Shown piece after piece: positions 34,146-43,655 of a DNA stretch of 64,000 bases. Position 1 is the stretch's first letter; each line of letters begins with the position of its first letter. The position numbers and the translations under genes are program-made. This stretch comes from Antarcticimicrobium sediminis (GTDB lineage: Bacteria > Pseudomonadota > Alphaproteobacteria > Rhodobacterales > Rhodobacteraceae): positions 62,001 through 126,000 of the forward strand of contig NZ_SMFP01000007.1 in assembly GCF_004348975.1 (NCBI RefSeq), in the 5' to 3' direction. The notes below the pieces were generated by a model, which had not been told where the DNA came from, did no database searches, and was given only the letters and a program-made list of their open reading frames with translations.

Positions 34146-35168
34146 ATGGGCTATCGCGTCGTCGTCGCAGGTGCCACGGGTAACGTGGGCCGCGAAATGC
34201 TGAACATTCTGGCCGAGCGCCAGTTTCCGGTCGATGAAGTCGCCGCCGTGGCGAGCCGCCGGTCGCTGGGCACCGAGGTGAGTTTTGGCGACAAAACGCT
34301 TAAAACCCAGGATCTCGACACTTTCGATTTCACCGGCTGGGACATGGCGTTGTTTGCCGTCGGCTCGGAAGCCACCAAGAAATACGCGCCCAAGGCGGCC
34401 AAGGCTGGCTGCGTGGTGATCGACAACAGTTCGCTCTATCGCTACGATCCCGAGGTTCCGTTGATCGTGCCCGAGGTGAATCCGCAGGCCATTCACGGCT
34501 ATGCCAAGAAGAACATCATCGCCAACCCCAACTGCTCGACCGCGCAGCTGGTCGTGGCGCTGAAACCGCTGCATGATCGCGCCCGGATCAAGCGCGTTGT
34601 CGTCTCGACCTATCAATCGGTCTCTGGTGCCGGCAAGGAGGGGATGGACGAACTTTGGGATCAGACCAAATCCATCTACAATCCCACCTCTGAAGTCGCG
34701 CCAAAGAAATTCACCAAGCAGATTGCCTTTAACGTGATTCCCCATATCGACGTCTTCATGGAAGACGGCTCGACCAAGGAAGAATGGAAGATGGTCGTCG
34801 AAACCAAGAAGATCGTCGACCCAAAGATCAAGCTGACCGCGACCTGCGTCCGGGTGCCGGTGTTTGTCGGCCATGCCGAGGCGATCAACATCGAGTTCGA
34901 GGATCATCTTGACGAGGACGAGGCACGCGACATCCTGCGCGAGGCACCGGGGGTCATGGTGATCGACAAGCGCGAGGACGGCGGTTACGTCACCCCGGCC
35001 GAATGCGTTGGCGATTTCGCCACCTTCATCAGCCGCATTCGTCAGGACAGCACCATCGACAACGGGCTGAACCTGTGGTGCGTCAGCGACAACCTGCGCA
35101 AGGGCGCGGCGCTGAACGCCATCCAGATCGCTGAACTGCTGGGCCGCGAAGTTCTGAAAAAGGGCTGA
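34146..35168 (+). CDS. asd: Aspartate-semialdehyde dehydrogenase
   Basis: NADPH-dependent reductive dephosphorylation of aspartyl-phosphate, feeding Lys/diaminopimelate, Met and Thr synthesis. The 340-aa product has VVVAGATGNVGREML at the N-terminus, catalytic C130 in ANPNCSTAQL, VVSTYQSVSGAGKEGMDELWDQT, and RVPVFVGHAEAINIEF. GAGAGGATGAT precedes ATG 34146. A strong terminator follows. Confidence 0.97.
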   Translation: MGYRVVVAGATGNVGREMLNILAERQFPVDEVAAVASRRSLGTEVSFGDKTLKTQDLDTFDFTGWDMALFAVGSEATKKYAPKAAKAGCVVIDNSSLYRYDPEVPLIVPEVNPQAIHGYAKKNIIANPNCSTAQLVVALKPLHDRARIKRVVVSTYQSVSGAGKEGMDELWDQTKSIYNPTSEVAPKKFTKQIAFNVIPHIDVFMEDGSTKEEWKMVVETKKIVDPKIKLTATCVRVPVFVGHAEAINIEFEDHLDEDEARDILREAPGVMVIDKREDGGYVTPAECVGDFATFISRIRQDSTIDNGLNLWCVSDNLRKGAALNAIQIAELLGREVLKKG

Positions 35169-35203
35169 TTTCCGCCGAAAGGCCGGAAAAACGGACGAAC
35201 AAG

Positions 35204-35238
35204 CAAGGGTGCCCCAATCGGGCGCCCTTGTTCTTTTT
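35204..35238 (+). terminator. Rho-independent terminator after asd
   Basis: 11-bp stem CAAGGGTGCCC / GGGCGCCCTTG (one wobble), loop CAATC, then TTCTTTTT. Confidence 0.88.
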
Positions 35239-35285
35239 CTCCCCTGTGCGCACCATTGACCCTGTCATTTTGAACAGGTGTTTTC

Positions 35286-36911
35286 ATGCGCAAATTTATC
35301 TGGCTTGTCGCCATGCTGCCTTCGGTCGCTCTGGCCGATCAATTCACCCTTGATGCCCCGGTCACGCATGTCACCCTGCATCCCACCGGGGCCACTGTGG
35401 AACGACGGGTCGCCTTTTCCATCCCGCAGGGCACGCACGAGCTGATCCTGCGCGGGGCCGATCCCAGCGTGCCGCTGAGCGATCTGCGGCTGTCGGTCGA
35501 GGGGGCGGTTTTGCAAACGCTCTCGGCACGGCGCGCCAATCTGCCACCGCGCACCCCCGATGAAAGCGCCGAACTGGCCGCCGCCCGCGCCGAGGTTCGC
35601 CGGATCGAACGCGAAATCCGCGATCTGGAGGATCGCCGCGCCGAGCACCTGTTGGGGGTTGCCGCCGCCGCCGCCAAACAGGAGTTTCTCGCCCGGATCG
35701 GGGAGAGCGACGGTATCGCCAGTCAGGACGTGATCACGCTGCGCGATCTATCCACGATGATCGCCGAAGAAACCCTGAGCGCCAAGAGCGCCGCGCAACT
35801 GGCGCAGCACGCCGCACGGGCGCTGGACGACCCGCTGGAGGATCTAAGCAAAGCGCTGAAGCGCGCGCGTCAAGCGCTGGCGGCCCTGGTGCCCGACACG
35901 GCAGAACAATCCGTTCTGAGCCTGACAGTCACCGCCGACACGCAGAGCGATGGGCAGGTGACGATCAGCTACCTCACCCCCGAGGCGATGTGGCACCCCA
36001 GCTACGAGGCGCGGCTGACTCGTGGCGCGCCGGCACGGCTGACGCTTTCGCGCGTAGCCTGGGTGGCGCAGGACAGCGCCGAAACCTGGCGCGACGTGAC
36101 GCTGCGGCTCTCGACGGTGGACCCCGACGCGCCCACCGACCCCACGGCGATCCAGCCGGTCCGAAAGCGGATCATGGAGCCCCCGGTGGCCAAGGCGAGG
36201 CTCAGCGCCGATATGGAAGGAGCGATGCCCGCGCCGATGGCCGAGGCCCCCGTCATGGTCGCGCAAAGCGCGGCCATGGACACCGTGCTGGACGGGATCA
36301 GCGTAACCTATACCTATGACCAGCCGGTCACGCTTGCGCCGGGTAGCGATGCCGTGCGCGTCCCGTTGGGCGACATCGCGCTGGAGGCCGACGTCTTTGC
36401 CCGCGCCACGCCGCGCTATGACGACACCGCCTTTGTCGCCGCCAGCTTTACCAATGACTCGCCCGAAATCCTGCTGCCCTCGGACCGCGTGCAACTGTAC
36501 CTTGATGGCAGTTTCGTCGGTGTCGGCCGCATCCCCTTGATCGCGGCCGGAGAACAGACCGAGCTGTCCTTTGGCCCGATCGAGGGGCTGCGCCTGAAAT
36601 CTGTCCTGCAGGAGCGCAACGAGGGGGATCGCGGCGTGCTGTCCAAATCCAATGAACTGACCGAGACCCGGGCGTTCGAAGTGGCGAACCTGACCGGCAC
36701 CGACTGGCCGGTCCGGCTGCGCGACCGGGTGCCCTATTCCGAACAGGAGGATCTGTCGATCACCTGGAGCGCCACGCCAAAGCCCGATATCACCGATGTC
36801 GAGGGGCAGCGCGGGGTGCTGGAATGGCGGTTCCCACTGGCCCCCGGCGGCGACCAGACGGTGCGGCTGGAAACCCGGCTGGGCTGGCCGCAGGGCTATA
36901 TCCTGCGCTGA
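35286..36911 (+). CDS. DUF4139 domain envelope protein (MuiA-like)
   Basis: 541-aa exported protein. Signal peptide MRKFIWLVAMLPSVALA is followed by a beta-rich N-terminal domain (DAPVTHVTLHPTGATVERRV), a coiled-coil segment around residues 95-205 (AAARAEVRRIEREIRDLEDRRAEHL), and the C-terminal DUF4139 beta domains starting near YLTPEAMWHPSYEARL and ending LEWRFPLAPGGDQTVRLETRLGWP. Function of this family is not known. Convergent with carbonic anhydrase. Confidence 0.82.
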   Translation: MRKFIWLVAMLPSVALADQFTLDAPVTHVTLHPTGATVERRVAFSIPQGTHELILRGADPSVPLSDLRLSVEGAVLQTLSARRANLPPRTPDESAELAAARAEVRRIEREIRDLEDRRAEHLLGVAAAAAKQEFLARIGESDGIASQDVITLRDLSTMIAEETLSAKSAAQLAQHAARALDDPLEDLSKALKRARQALAALVPDTAEQSVLSLTVTADTQSDGQVTISYLTPEAMWHPSYEARLTRGAPARLTLSRVAWVAQDSAETWRDVTLRLSTVDPDAPTDPTAIQPVRKRIMEPPVAKARLSADMEGAMPAPMAEAPVMVAQSAAMDTVLDGISVTYTYDQPVTLAPGSDAVRVPLGDIALEADVFARATPRYDDTAFVAASFTNDSPEILLPSDRVQLYLDGSFVGVGRIPLIAAGEQTELSFGPIEGLRLKSVLQERNEGDRGVLSKSNELTETRAFEVANLTGTDWPVRLRDRVPYSEQEDLSITWSATPKPDITDVEGQRGVLEWRFPLAPGGDQTVRLETRLGWPQGYILR

Positions 36912-36924
36912 ACCGGCACAGGGG

Positions 36925-37575
36925 TCAGACCTCGACGAAACGCCCGGCTTTGGGGTCGTAATATTCCAGCCCGCCGGCACCGATATCGGTCCACAGCCCA
37001 TGCAGGCTGAGCGAGCCATCCTTGACCGCCTCGGACACGAAGGGAAAGCTCATCAGATTGGTGAGCGAGGCCAGCACCGATTGCCGCTCAAGCGCGCTGG
37101 CCTGCTCGGCCTCATCGCTGATATCGGCGACCTGTTCGTATTTCGGGCGCAGGATATCCATCCAGCGCCCGACGAAGCTTTCCTTCGCCTCCAGCTCGGG
37201 CGCGTGGCCCTTGCACATGTCGATGCAGCCCTGCACACCGCCGCATTGCGAATGGCCCAGCACCATAAGATGCGACACCTTCAACACGGAAACGGCGTAT
37301 TCGACGGTCGCACTGGTGCCGTGATGATCGCCGTCCGGCGCATAGGGCGGCACCAGATTGGCGATGTTGCGGTGAATAAAGAATTCCCCCTGATCCGCGC
37401 CAAAGATCGAGGTCACATGCACCCGGCTGTCACAGCAGGAAATCACCATGGCGCGCGGACGCTGCCCCTCGGTCGCCAACCGACGATACCAACCCTGGTT
37501 CTCGGCATAGGTCGTTGCCTTCCAGCCCTGATACCGCTGCACCAGATAGCCGGGCAAAGGTTTCGCGAAATCCAT
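36925..37575 (-). CDS. Beta-class carbonic anhydrase
   Basis: Zinc enzyme interconverting CO2 and bicarbonate, 216 aa. Zinc ligands are C47, H108 and C111 (SCCDSRV and LGHSQCGG), with the D49-R51 dyad. GNFFIHRN-type segment GEFFIHRNIANLVPPY and the HHGTSATVEYAV helix are present. ATG 37575 has GAGGG upstream; a much longer open frame runs upstream opposite another gene and is ignored. Confidence 0.95.
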   Translation of the reverse strand: MDFAKPLPGYLVQRYQGWKATTYAENQGWYRRLATEGQRPRAMVISCCDSRVHVTSIFGADQGEFFIHRNIANLVPPYAPDGDHHGTSATVEYAVSVLKVSHLMVLGHSQCGGVQGCIDMCKGHAPELEAKESFVGRWMDILRPKYEQVADISDEAEQASALERQSVLASLTNLMSFPFVSEAVKDGSLSLHGLWTDIGAGGLEYYDPKAGRFVEV

Positions 37576-37746
37576 GCACCATCCCTCGCTTGGTTTGTCC
37601 GTCCCCCAGATAATGCGTATTCCCGACAAATTCGAGAGATTAAGCGCATTCTCCGGAAACCTTTTGCAAACCAGTCCGCCCAAAAATGGGGACCAAGGGA
37701 CGCGGAGCGCCGGCGAAACGCCGGATGCACAGGATCGGAGTGTCGG

Positions 37747-38127
37747 ATGGGCGCGGTTTTCTCCCTCAATCGGGCAGAACAGGTGCAACTGGATCGCAGC
37801 CTCTTGCGGATGTTGTACCAGATGCTGGGCATCGAAGGGGCCGAAACGGTGATCGAACGGGCAAGTCACGAACTTTCTTTGCGCCTGAACCGCTGCGAGG
37901 ATCTGTGGCAGCGGGGGGACATGTGCGACCTGCGCAAATGCGCCCGCTCCATGATCGCGATCGCGGAACAGGCCGGCATGACCAAATTCGCCAGTGTGGC
38001 GCATGACGTAACCGCCGCCGCGGACCAGCGCGACCTTGTCGCCCTGTCCGCCACCCTGTCGCGCCTGCACCGGGTCGGGGAAAGCTCGCTGCGCGCGGCG
38101 GGGCAGATGCGGCGGCCCATGGCCTGA
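37747..38127 (+). CDS. Small helical protein of unknown function
   Basis: 126-aa protein (MGAVFSLNRAEQVQLDRSLLRMLYQMLG...). It is helical, with a central RCEDLWQRGDMCDLRKCARSMIAIAEQAGMTKFASVAHDV segment reminiscent of four-helix histidine phosphotransfer bundles but with no clear phospho-accepting His context. GATCGGAG (37733-37740) may serve as ribosome binding site. It is between carbonic anhydrase (divergent) and the aminopeptidase. Its frame continues upstream opposite carbonic anhydrase; only the last 126 codons are credible. Confidence 0.65.
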   Translation: MGAVFSLNRAEQVQLDRSLLRMLYQMLGIEGAETVIERASHELSLRLNRCEDLWQRGDMCDLRKCARSMIAIAEQAGMTKFASVAHDVTAAADQRDLVALSATLSRLHRVGESSLRAAGQMRRPMA

Positions 38128-38209
38128 CCTCTCGTGCCGACAGGACTTGCGGCCACCGGCGGGGCGATTACTCTGCGCCCATCCTACCCCCAACATGCGA
38201 GTCCCCGCG

Positions 38210-39592
38210 ATGACCCCGACCTTTGCCGCACCAGACAGCCCCGCCCTTCCCCTGCATGTGATCGAACAAGCCGCGCTTGAAGGCTGGCTCGCGGGTCAGG
38301 ACGCGCGGGTGCAAAGCTGGGTCGCGGCGAACGGCTTTACCGGCGCACAGGCGCAAGTGCTGGTGGTGCCCGGCCCGGAGGGCACGCCGATCATGGCGCT
38401 GGCGGGCTATGGCGATGCCGCCCAGCGGGCGCGGCGGCGCTTTCTGCTGGCCGGGGCGGCCAAGGCACTGCCTGCAGGGACATATCGCATCGCTTCGGGC
38501 CTTGAAGGCCAAGCGTTGGAGAACGAAGCCTTTGGCTGGCTGATCGGCGGCTACAGCTTCGAGCGCTACAAGACGCAAAACACCCAGCCGCGCCAACTGA
38601 TCGCGCCCGAGGGCATTGATGCCGCCCGGATCGAAGCGATGGCCGCCGCCGAATGTCTGACCCGCGACCTGATCAACACCCCCGCCTCGGACATGGGCCC
38701 GGACGAATTGGAGAGCGCCGCGCGCGATCTGGCAAAGGCCCATGGTGCCCGCATCGAAACCGTGCAGGGCGACGCGCTGCTGGAGCAGAATTTCCCGATG
38801 ATCCACACGGTTGGCCGCGCCTCGGACCGGGTGCCGCGGCTGATCGACATGCGCTGGGGCACGTCGGGGCCGAAACTGACGCTGGTGGGCAAGGGCGTAT
38901 GCTTTGACACCGGCGGGCTCGATCTCAAACCGGCCAGCAGCATGGCCTTGATGAGAAAGGACATGGGCGGGGCGGCCACGGTGCTGGGGCTGGCACGCAT
39001 GATCATGGCGCTGAAGCTGCCGCTGCAACTGCGGGTGCTGATCCCGGCGGTTGAAAACGCGGTCTCGGGCAATGCATACCGCCCCGGCGACATCCTGACC
39101 TCGCGCAAGGGGCTGACGGTCGAGATCAACAACACCGACGCCGAAGGGCGGTTGGTGCTGGCCGACGCGCTGGCGCTGGCCGAGGAAGACGCGCCGGATC
39201 TGATCCTGTCCATGGCGACGCTGACCGGCGCCGCGCGGGTGGCGGTTGGCGGCGATCTTGCCCCCTATTTCACCGATGACGAAAGCGCGGCGCAAGCGCT
39301 CGCCAGCGCCGGGGCCAAGGTGGCCGATCCGGTCTGGCGGCTGCCGTTTCACGACCCCTATGAGCTGAATATCGAACCGGGCGTGGCCGATTTGGACAAT
39401 GCGCCCAGCGGCGGCATGGCCGGGGCGATCACCGCCGCGCTGTTCCTGCGCCGCTTCGCCGAGGCGTCACGCTATATCCATTTCGACATCTACGCCTGGA
39501 GCGCGACCGACGCGCCGGGGCGGACCAAGGGCGGCTTTTCTCAAGGCGCGCGCGCGGTGCTGGAGGCGCTGCCGGCGCTGCTGAAGCTATGA
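38210..39592 (+). CDS. M17 leucyl aminopeptidase family protein (PepB-like)
   Basis: 460-aa two-metal exopeptidase. Metal-site segments: LVGKGVCFDTGGLDLKPASSMALMRKDMGGAA near residue 225 and EINNTDAEGRLVLADALALAEE near 305, with YIHFDIYAWS and FSQGARA near the end. ATG 38195 is an alternative start five codons earlier; neither has a good ribosome binding site. The stop overlaps the following gene by 4 bases, so the two are probably co-translated. Confidence 0.92.
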   Translation: MTPTFAAPDSPALPLHVIEQAALEGWLAGQDARVQSWVAANGFTGAQAQVLVVPGPEGTPIMALAGYGDAAQRARRRFLLAGAAKALPAGTYRIASGLEGQALENEAFGWLIGGYSFERYKTQNTQPRQLIAPEGIDAARIEAMAAAECLTRDLINTPASDMGPDELESAARDLAKAHGARIETVQGDALLEQNFPMIHTVGRASDRVPRLIDMRWGTSGPKLTLVGKGVCFDTGGLDLKPASSMALMRKDMGGAATVLGLARMIMALKLPLQLRVLIPAVENAVSGNAYRPGDILTSRKGLTVEINNTDAEGRLVLADALALAEEDAPDLILSMATLTGAARVAVGGDLAPYFTDDESAAQALASAGAKVADPVWRLPFHDPYELNIEPGVADLDNAPSGGMAGAITAALFLRRFAEASRYIHFDIYAWSATDAPGRTKGGFSQGARAVLEALPALLKL

Positions 39593-40446
39593 GCGACCGG
39601 CGCCGCCTGCGCTTCAATGGGCGCGTCGCCCATGACAGCCTGCGCGGGCAGGTTGACGCCGCGCGCTTCACCCAAGGCGATCCCTGCGCCGTCGCCACCC
39701 CGCGCGCGACGATCTTTGCCAGCGTCGAGGGCGGCGCACGCGACCGCGAACTGGTGCTGGGCGAAGGGTTCACCGTGCTCGACTGGTGCGGACCGATGGC
39801 CTTCGGCTTTGCCGCCCGCGACGGCCATGTCGGCTGGGTCGAGGCCGCCGCGCTCTGGCCCGACGCGCCGGCGCCGACCCACCGGGTCTGCGCGCGCCAC
39901 AGCTATGCCAAGACGCAGCCCGAACTGAAAACGCGGGACGAGGCGATCTGGCTGTCCCACGGCGCACGGGTCACGGTGACCGAGGAACGCGGGCGATGGT
40001 CCGGCATCGCCACGCCGGGCCGCAATGGCCCTGGCGTGCTCTGGCTGCCCTCTGCGCATCTGGCCCCGATCGACAGCACCGAGACCGACCCGGTGGCAGT
40101 CGCCACGCTCTACCTCGGCACACCCTATCTGTGGGGCGGCAATTCGTCGTTCGGCATCGACTGTTCCGGTTTGGTGCAGGCCGCGCTGCTGGCCTGCGGC
40201 CGCACCTGCCCCGGTGACAGCGACCAGCAGAAAGCCGAACTTGGGCACACCCTGCCCGAGGGTAGCCCGGCGCATCGGGGCGATCTGTTGTTCTGGCCCG
40301 GGCATGTGGCGCTGGTGGCGGACGGCGAAACCCTGCTCCACGCCAACGCCCATCACATGGCGGTGGCGCAGGAGCCGATCACGGCGACAATCAATCGGAT
40401 CGCGGCACAGGGCGACGGGCCGGTGACGGCGCACAAACGGCTTTAG
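39589..40446 (+). CDS. NlpC/P60 family peptidase with SH3-like N-terminus
   Basis: 285-aa protein. Two bacterial SH3-like segments (about 30-150, including GFAARDGHVGWVEAAALW) precede the C-terminal NlpC/P60 domain: YLGTPYLWGGNSSFGIDCSGLVQAAL with the catalytic Cys, GDLLFWPGHVALV with the His, and HANAHHMAV. Such proteins cleave gamma-D-Glu-diaminopimelate or related bonds. There is no signal peptide, so a cytoplasmic recycling role with the aminopeptidase is plausible. Confidence 0.88.
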   Translation: MSDRRRLRFNGRVAHDSLRGQVDAARFTQGDPCAVATPRATIFASVEGGARDRELVLGEGFTVLDWCGPMAFGFAARDGHVGWVEAAALWPDAPAPTHRVCARHSYAKTQPELKTRDEAIWLSHGARVTVTEERGRWSGIATPGRNGPGVLWLPSAHLAPIDSTETDPVAVATLYLGTPYLWGGNSSFGIDCSGLVQAALLACGRTCPGDSDQQKAELGHTLPEGSPAHRGDLLFWPGHVALVADGETLLHANAHHMAVAQEPITATINRIAAQGDGPVTAHKRL

Positions 40447-40467
40447 GCGCGCACCCCGACGGTCAGA

Positions 40468-40812
40468 TCACTTCACCGCGCGGATCAGCTTGCGCTCCAA
40501 CACGCGCAACACCGCTTTCAGGTCACCCCCGCGTTTGAGGATCTGCCCGTCCATCGCGACCACGGCATATTGCCCCTGCCGGTCGCGCAGCTTGGGGCGC
40601 TTTTCGATCCGGTACAGCGGATGTTCGGCGGTGCGCCGGAACACCGAAAACACCGCCAGATCGCGCAGGTTGGAAATGCCGTAATCGCGCCACTCTCCCG
40701 CCGCGACCATACGGCCGTAAAGCGACAGGATGACGGACAATTCCCGGCGGTCAAACGCGACCTGATCCGAGACGGGACGAGAGGCATCGCCGCTGGGTGT
40801 CTGGATGTTCAT
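40468..40812 (-). CDS. DUF2794 protein
   Basis: 114-aa conserved alphaproteobacterial protein: VAFDRRELSVILSLYGRMVAAGEWRDYGIS followed by AVFSVFRRTAEHPLYRIEKRP and GQYAVVAMDGQILKRGGDLKAVLRVLERKLIR. Function unknown. ATG 40812 (MNIQTPSG) is preferred over a longer frame that begins in the intergenic region. Convergent with the NlpC/P60 gene. Confidence 0.82.
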   Translation of the reverse strand: MNIQTPSGDASRPVSDQVAFDRRELSVILSLYGRMVAAGEWRDYGISNLRDLAVFSVFRRTAEHPLYRIEKRPKLRDRQGQYAVVAMDGQILKRGGDLKAVLRVLERKLIRAVK

Positions 40813-40924
40813 AGGGCAAGAGTTGCGCTTTCCCGTCTGCAAATCAAGCCTCTGACGACTCCTGCCCGCCGCAAACGCGATCCACGCCCCCCTTTGGACA
40901 GAAAACGGGACGCCGCGCGCGCCC

Positions 40925-40946
40925 CTTCTTCTTTGCAAAAATACTC
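40925..40946 (-). repeat. Dispersed short motif GAGTATTT...AAGAAGAAG
   Basis: Read on the minus strand it matches 17 of 22 bases of 29338-29359. It lies in the 246-base gap upstream of frmA, which otherwise shows nothing clear. Confidence 0.4.
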
Positions 40947-41058
40947 AAATCCCAGCGCGGCGACCGGGCACGCCAATGGCAGGATCACGCCGAAAGCGCG
41001 TTGAAAACCGACCCATTTTAGCGCAGGGTCCGGCAAAACTGTCAGAAGGATGTTTTCA

Positions 41059-42195
41059 ATGCGTACCCGCGCCGCTGTCGCCCTGGAACCCGGTAAACCG
41101 CTTGAGATCATGGAGGTGAACCTTGATGGCCCCAAGGCGGGCGAGGTTCTGGTGGAAATCAAGGCCACCGGCCTGTGTCACACCGATGAATTCACCCGCT
41201 CTGGCGCCGACCCCGAGGGGATCTTTCCCGCCATCCTCGGCCATGAAGGCGCAGGGATCGTGCTGGAAATCGGCGAAGGCGTGACCACGCTCAAACCCGG
41301 CGATCACGTGATCCCGCTTTACACGCCGGAATGCCGCGAATGCCATGCCTGCCTGTCGGGCAAGACCAACCTGTGCACCGCGATCCGCAATACCCAGGGC
41401 CAAGGGCTGATGCCCGACGGCACCACCCGGTTCTCGATGCTCGATGGCACGCCGATCTATCACTACATGGGCTGCTCGACCTTCGCCAATCACACGGTGA
41501 TGCCCGAGATTGCACTGGCCAAGGTCCGCGACGACGCGCCGTTCGACAAGATCTGTTATATCGGCTGCGGCGTCACCACCGGCATCGGCGCGGTGATCAA
41601 CACCGCCGGGGTCGAGATCGGCTCGACCGCCGCCGTGTTCGGTCTTGGCGGTATCGGGCTCAACGTGATCCAGGGGCTGCGCATGGCCGGGGCCGACATG
41701 ATCATCGGCGTCGATCTGAACGACGACAAGGCGGTGATGGCGAAGAAATTCGGCATGACCCATTTCGTCAACCCGTCGAAACTGCCCGAAGGCCAGTCGG
41801 TGACACAGGCGATCATCGAGCTGACCAAAACCGAGAAAGACCAGTTCGGCGGCGTCGATTACTCCTTTGACGCCACTGGCAACGTGCAGGTGATGCGCGA
41901 TGCGCTGGAATGTTCGCACCGCGGCTGGGGCGTGTCCGTCGTCATCGGCGTGGCGCCCTCGGGGGCCGAGATTTCCACCCGTCCGTTCCAGCTGGTCACC
42001 GGCCGGGTCTGGAAAGGCACCGCATTTGGCGGCGCCAAGGGACGCACGGATGTGCCGAAATTCGTCGATTGGTACATGAACGGCAAGATCGAGATTGACC
42101 CGATGATCACCCACAAGCTGACGCTGGAGCAGATCAACCACGGGTTTGACCTGATGCACGAAGGCAAGTCGATCCGCGCCGTGATCGAATACTGA
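41059..42195 (+). CDS. frmA: S-(hydroxymethyl)glutathione dehydrogenase / class III alcohol dehydrogenase
   Basis: Glutathione-dependent formaldehyde dehydrogenase, 378 aa; oxidises S-hydroxymethylglutathione to S-formylglutathione (and can reduce S-nitrosoglutathione). Catalytic zinc ligands C40 and H62 ([16 protein letters not shown]), structural zinc Cys 92, 95, 98 and 106, NAD fold [16 protein letters not shown], and the class III segment [27 protein letters not shown] spaced 8 bases selects ATG 41059 over ATG 41050. Its pathway partner fghA lies 3.6 kb downstream. Confidence 0.96.
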   Translation: MRTRAAVALEPGKPLEIMEVNLDGPKAGEVLVEIKATGLCHTDEFTRSGADPEGIFPAILGHEGAGIVLEIGEGVTTLKPGDHVIPLYTPECRECHACLSGKTNLCTAIRNTQGQGLMPDGTTRFSMLDGTPIYHYMGCSTFANHTVMPEIALAKVRDDAPFDKICYIGCGVTTGIGAVINTAGVEIGSTAAVFGLGGIGLNVIQGLRMAGADMIIGVDLNDDKAVMAKKFGMTHFVNPSKLPEGQSVTQAIIELTKTEKDQFGGVDYSFDATGNVQVMRDALECSHRGWGVSVVIGVAPSGAEISTRPFQLVTGRVWKGTAFGGAKGRTDVPKFVDWYMNGKIEIDPMITHKLTLEQINHGFDLMHEGKSIRAVIEY

Positions 42196-42244
42196 TAAGC
42201 GGCTGCGCCGGTCTCCGGATCGGCGCCCGCAAGGAGATCAAACG

Positions 42245-42736
42245 ATGAATGACGTGACGATCCGCCCCGCGACCCGGACCGACGATGATACGGTCTGGGC
42301 GATGCTGGAGCCGGTGATCCGCAACGGCGACACCTATGCCCTGCCGCGCGATATGACGCGCGAGGCGGCGCTGGCCTATTGGTTCGCCCCCGCCAATGCC
42401 GTTCTGCTGGCCGAAAGCGCAGGCGCCGTGCTGGGCACCTATTACCTGAGGTCCAACGCCATGGGCGGCGGCGATCACGTCTGCAACTGCGGCTATGTCA
42501 CCGCTCCCACGGCCCAAGGCAAAGGCATCGCCCGCGCCATGCTGGCGGACTCGCTGGAGCGCGCCCGCGCGGCGGGCTATCGTGCCATGCAATACAATTT
42601 CGTGATTTCGACCAACACCCGCGCCATCGACATCTGGACGCGCGCCGGGTTCAAAGTGGTGGGACGCCTCCCCGCTGCCTATCGCCACCCGACCCAGGGC
42701 GATGTCGACGCGCTGGTGATGTTTCGCCAGCTCTGA
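42245..42736 (+). CDS. GNAT N-acetyltransferase
   Basis: 163-aa acetyltransferase (MNDVTIRPATRTDDDTVWAMLEPVI). The acetyl-CoA loop is APTAQGKGIARAMLADSLERAR near residue 90, and NTRAIDIWTRAGFKVVGRLP closes the fold. AAGGAG precedes ATG 42245. Substrate unknown; it follows frmA by 49 bases. Confidence 0.88.
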   Translation: MNDVTIRPATRTDDDTVWAMLEPVIRNGDTYALPRDMTREAALAYWFAPANAVLLAESAGAVLGTYYLRSNAMGGGDHVCNCGYVTAPTAQGKGIARAMLADSLERARAAGYRAMQYNFVISTNTRAIDIWTRAGFKVVGRLPAAYRHPTQGDVDALVMFRQL

Positions 42737-42796
42737 GTCCTTGCGCCCACCTGCCAGATCGTACAGTTTCGACCCCAAAATGGAGGGTTCCCACCC

Positions 42797-43558
42797 ATGC
42801 CCCATATCCCGCACACCCCACTGCTTGCCGTTCTGATCGACGCCGACAACATCTCGGCCAAATACGCCGAAGCCATTTTCGAAGAGATCGCCTCGTTTGG
42901 CGAGGCCAGCATCCGACGCATCTATGGCGATTTCTCCGGCGGCGCACCGCAGGGCTGGAGCAAGGACAGGCTGGCGTCGATGGCGATCGTCCCGCACCAG
43001 CAATTTGCCAATACCACCGGCAAGAATGCCAGCGACATCGCGCTTGTCATCGACGCGATGGATATCCTGCATTCCGGGCGCTTTGACGGCTTTGTGCTGA
43101 TCTCGTCGGACAGCGATTTCACCCGGCTGGCCAGCCGCATTCGCGAACAGGGGCTGGATGTCTATGGCATGGGGATGCGCAAGACGCCGGCGGCCTTCGT
43201 CAAGGCGTGCAAGCGATTCATCTATGTTGAAAACCTGATGGCCGAACCGGCCAAAGTGAAGCCGAAACCGACCCGACCCGCCGACACCAGACCCGTTCCC
43301 GAGGTCCATGTCAGCAGCGAAGCCCCGGCCGAACTGGAAGATCCCACCAAGCTGGTGGTGCGCGCGATGGATGCCATCGACCAGGAGGACGAGTGGTTTT
43401 CGCTGGGACAGATCGGGCAGTTCATCGCCGCCGCCAACCCGGATTTCGACACCCGCAGCTATGGCAAGAAAAAGCTGAGCGATCTGGTCAAAGAGCTCAA
43501 ACGCTTTGAAACCAAGGTCGGCGACGGCAATCAGCTGTTGGTGCGGCGGATCGACTGA
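42797..43558 (+). CDS. NYN-domain ribonuclease-like protein with C-terminal LOTUS/OST-HTH domain
   Basis: 253-aa protein. Residues 8-150 are a LabA-like NYN/PIN nuclease domain with acidic residues in AVLIDADNIS, SDIALVIDAMDIL and LISSDSDFTRLASRIREQG. A Pro-rich linker (about 152-180) leads to a winged-helix LOTUS domain (LVVRAMDAIDQEDEWFSLGQIGQFI...SYGKKKLSDLVKELKRFE). The family is thought to bind or cut RNA. AATGGAGG precedes the ATG. Confidence 0.85.
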   Translation: MPHIPHTPLLAVLIDADNISAKYAEAIFEEIASFGEASIRRIYGDFSGGAPQGWSKDRLASMAIVPHQQFANTTGKNASDIALVIDAMDILHSGRFDGFVLISSDSDFTRLASRIREQGLDVYGMGMRKTPAAFVKACKRFIYVENLMAEPAKVKPKPTRPADTRPVPEVHVSSEAPAELEDPTKLVVRAMDAIDQEDEWFSLGQIGQFIAAANPDFDTRSYGKKKLSDLVKELKRFETKVGDGNQLLVRRID

Positions 43559-43626
43559 TCCGCCCGGTCCGGTTGCAACGGCGGTGCGGGATCAGGCGCC
43601 TTGCAGACACCTTGTGACTTGAGTAA

Positions 43627-43641
43627 TTAGAACGAGTCTAA
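43627..43641. promoter_or_regulatory. Probable Irr box (iron control element) upstream of mbfA
   Basis: TTAGAACGAGTCTAA, a 15-base palindrome differing from TTAGAA-N3-TTCTAA at one base, 14 bases before the mbfA start. Irr control of mbfA is established in other alphaproteobacteria. A possible -35 TTGCAG (43601-43606) and -10 TAATTA (43624-43629) would place the box over the promoter. Confidence 0.65.
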
Positions 43642-43655
43642 AGTGGGGTAGGGCC

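Noticed and set aside
36796-37746. N-terminal part of a 443-codon frame ending at 38127
   Set aside because: This part is antisense to carbonic anhydrase; only the last 126 codons were kept as a gene.
37576-38196. N-terminal extension of carbonic anhydrase
   Set aside because: Would run opposite the 126-aa gene; family alignment starts at ATG 37575.
42205-42226. Hairpin GCGCCG/CGGCGC after frmA
   Set aside because: Only 6 bp with a 10-base loop and no U-run; too weak to call a terminator.
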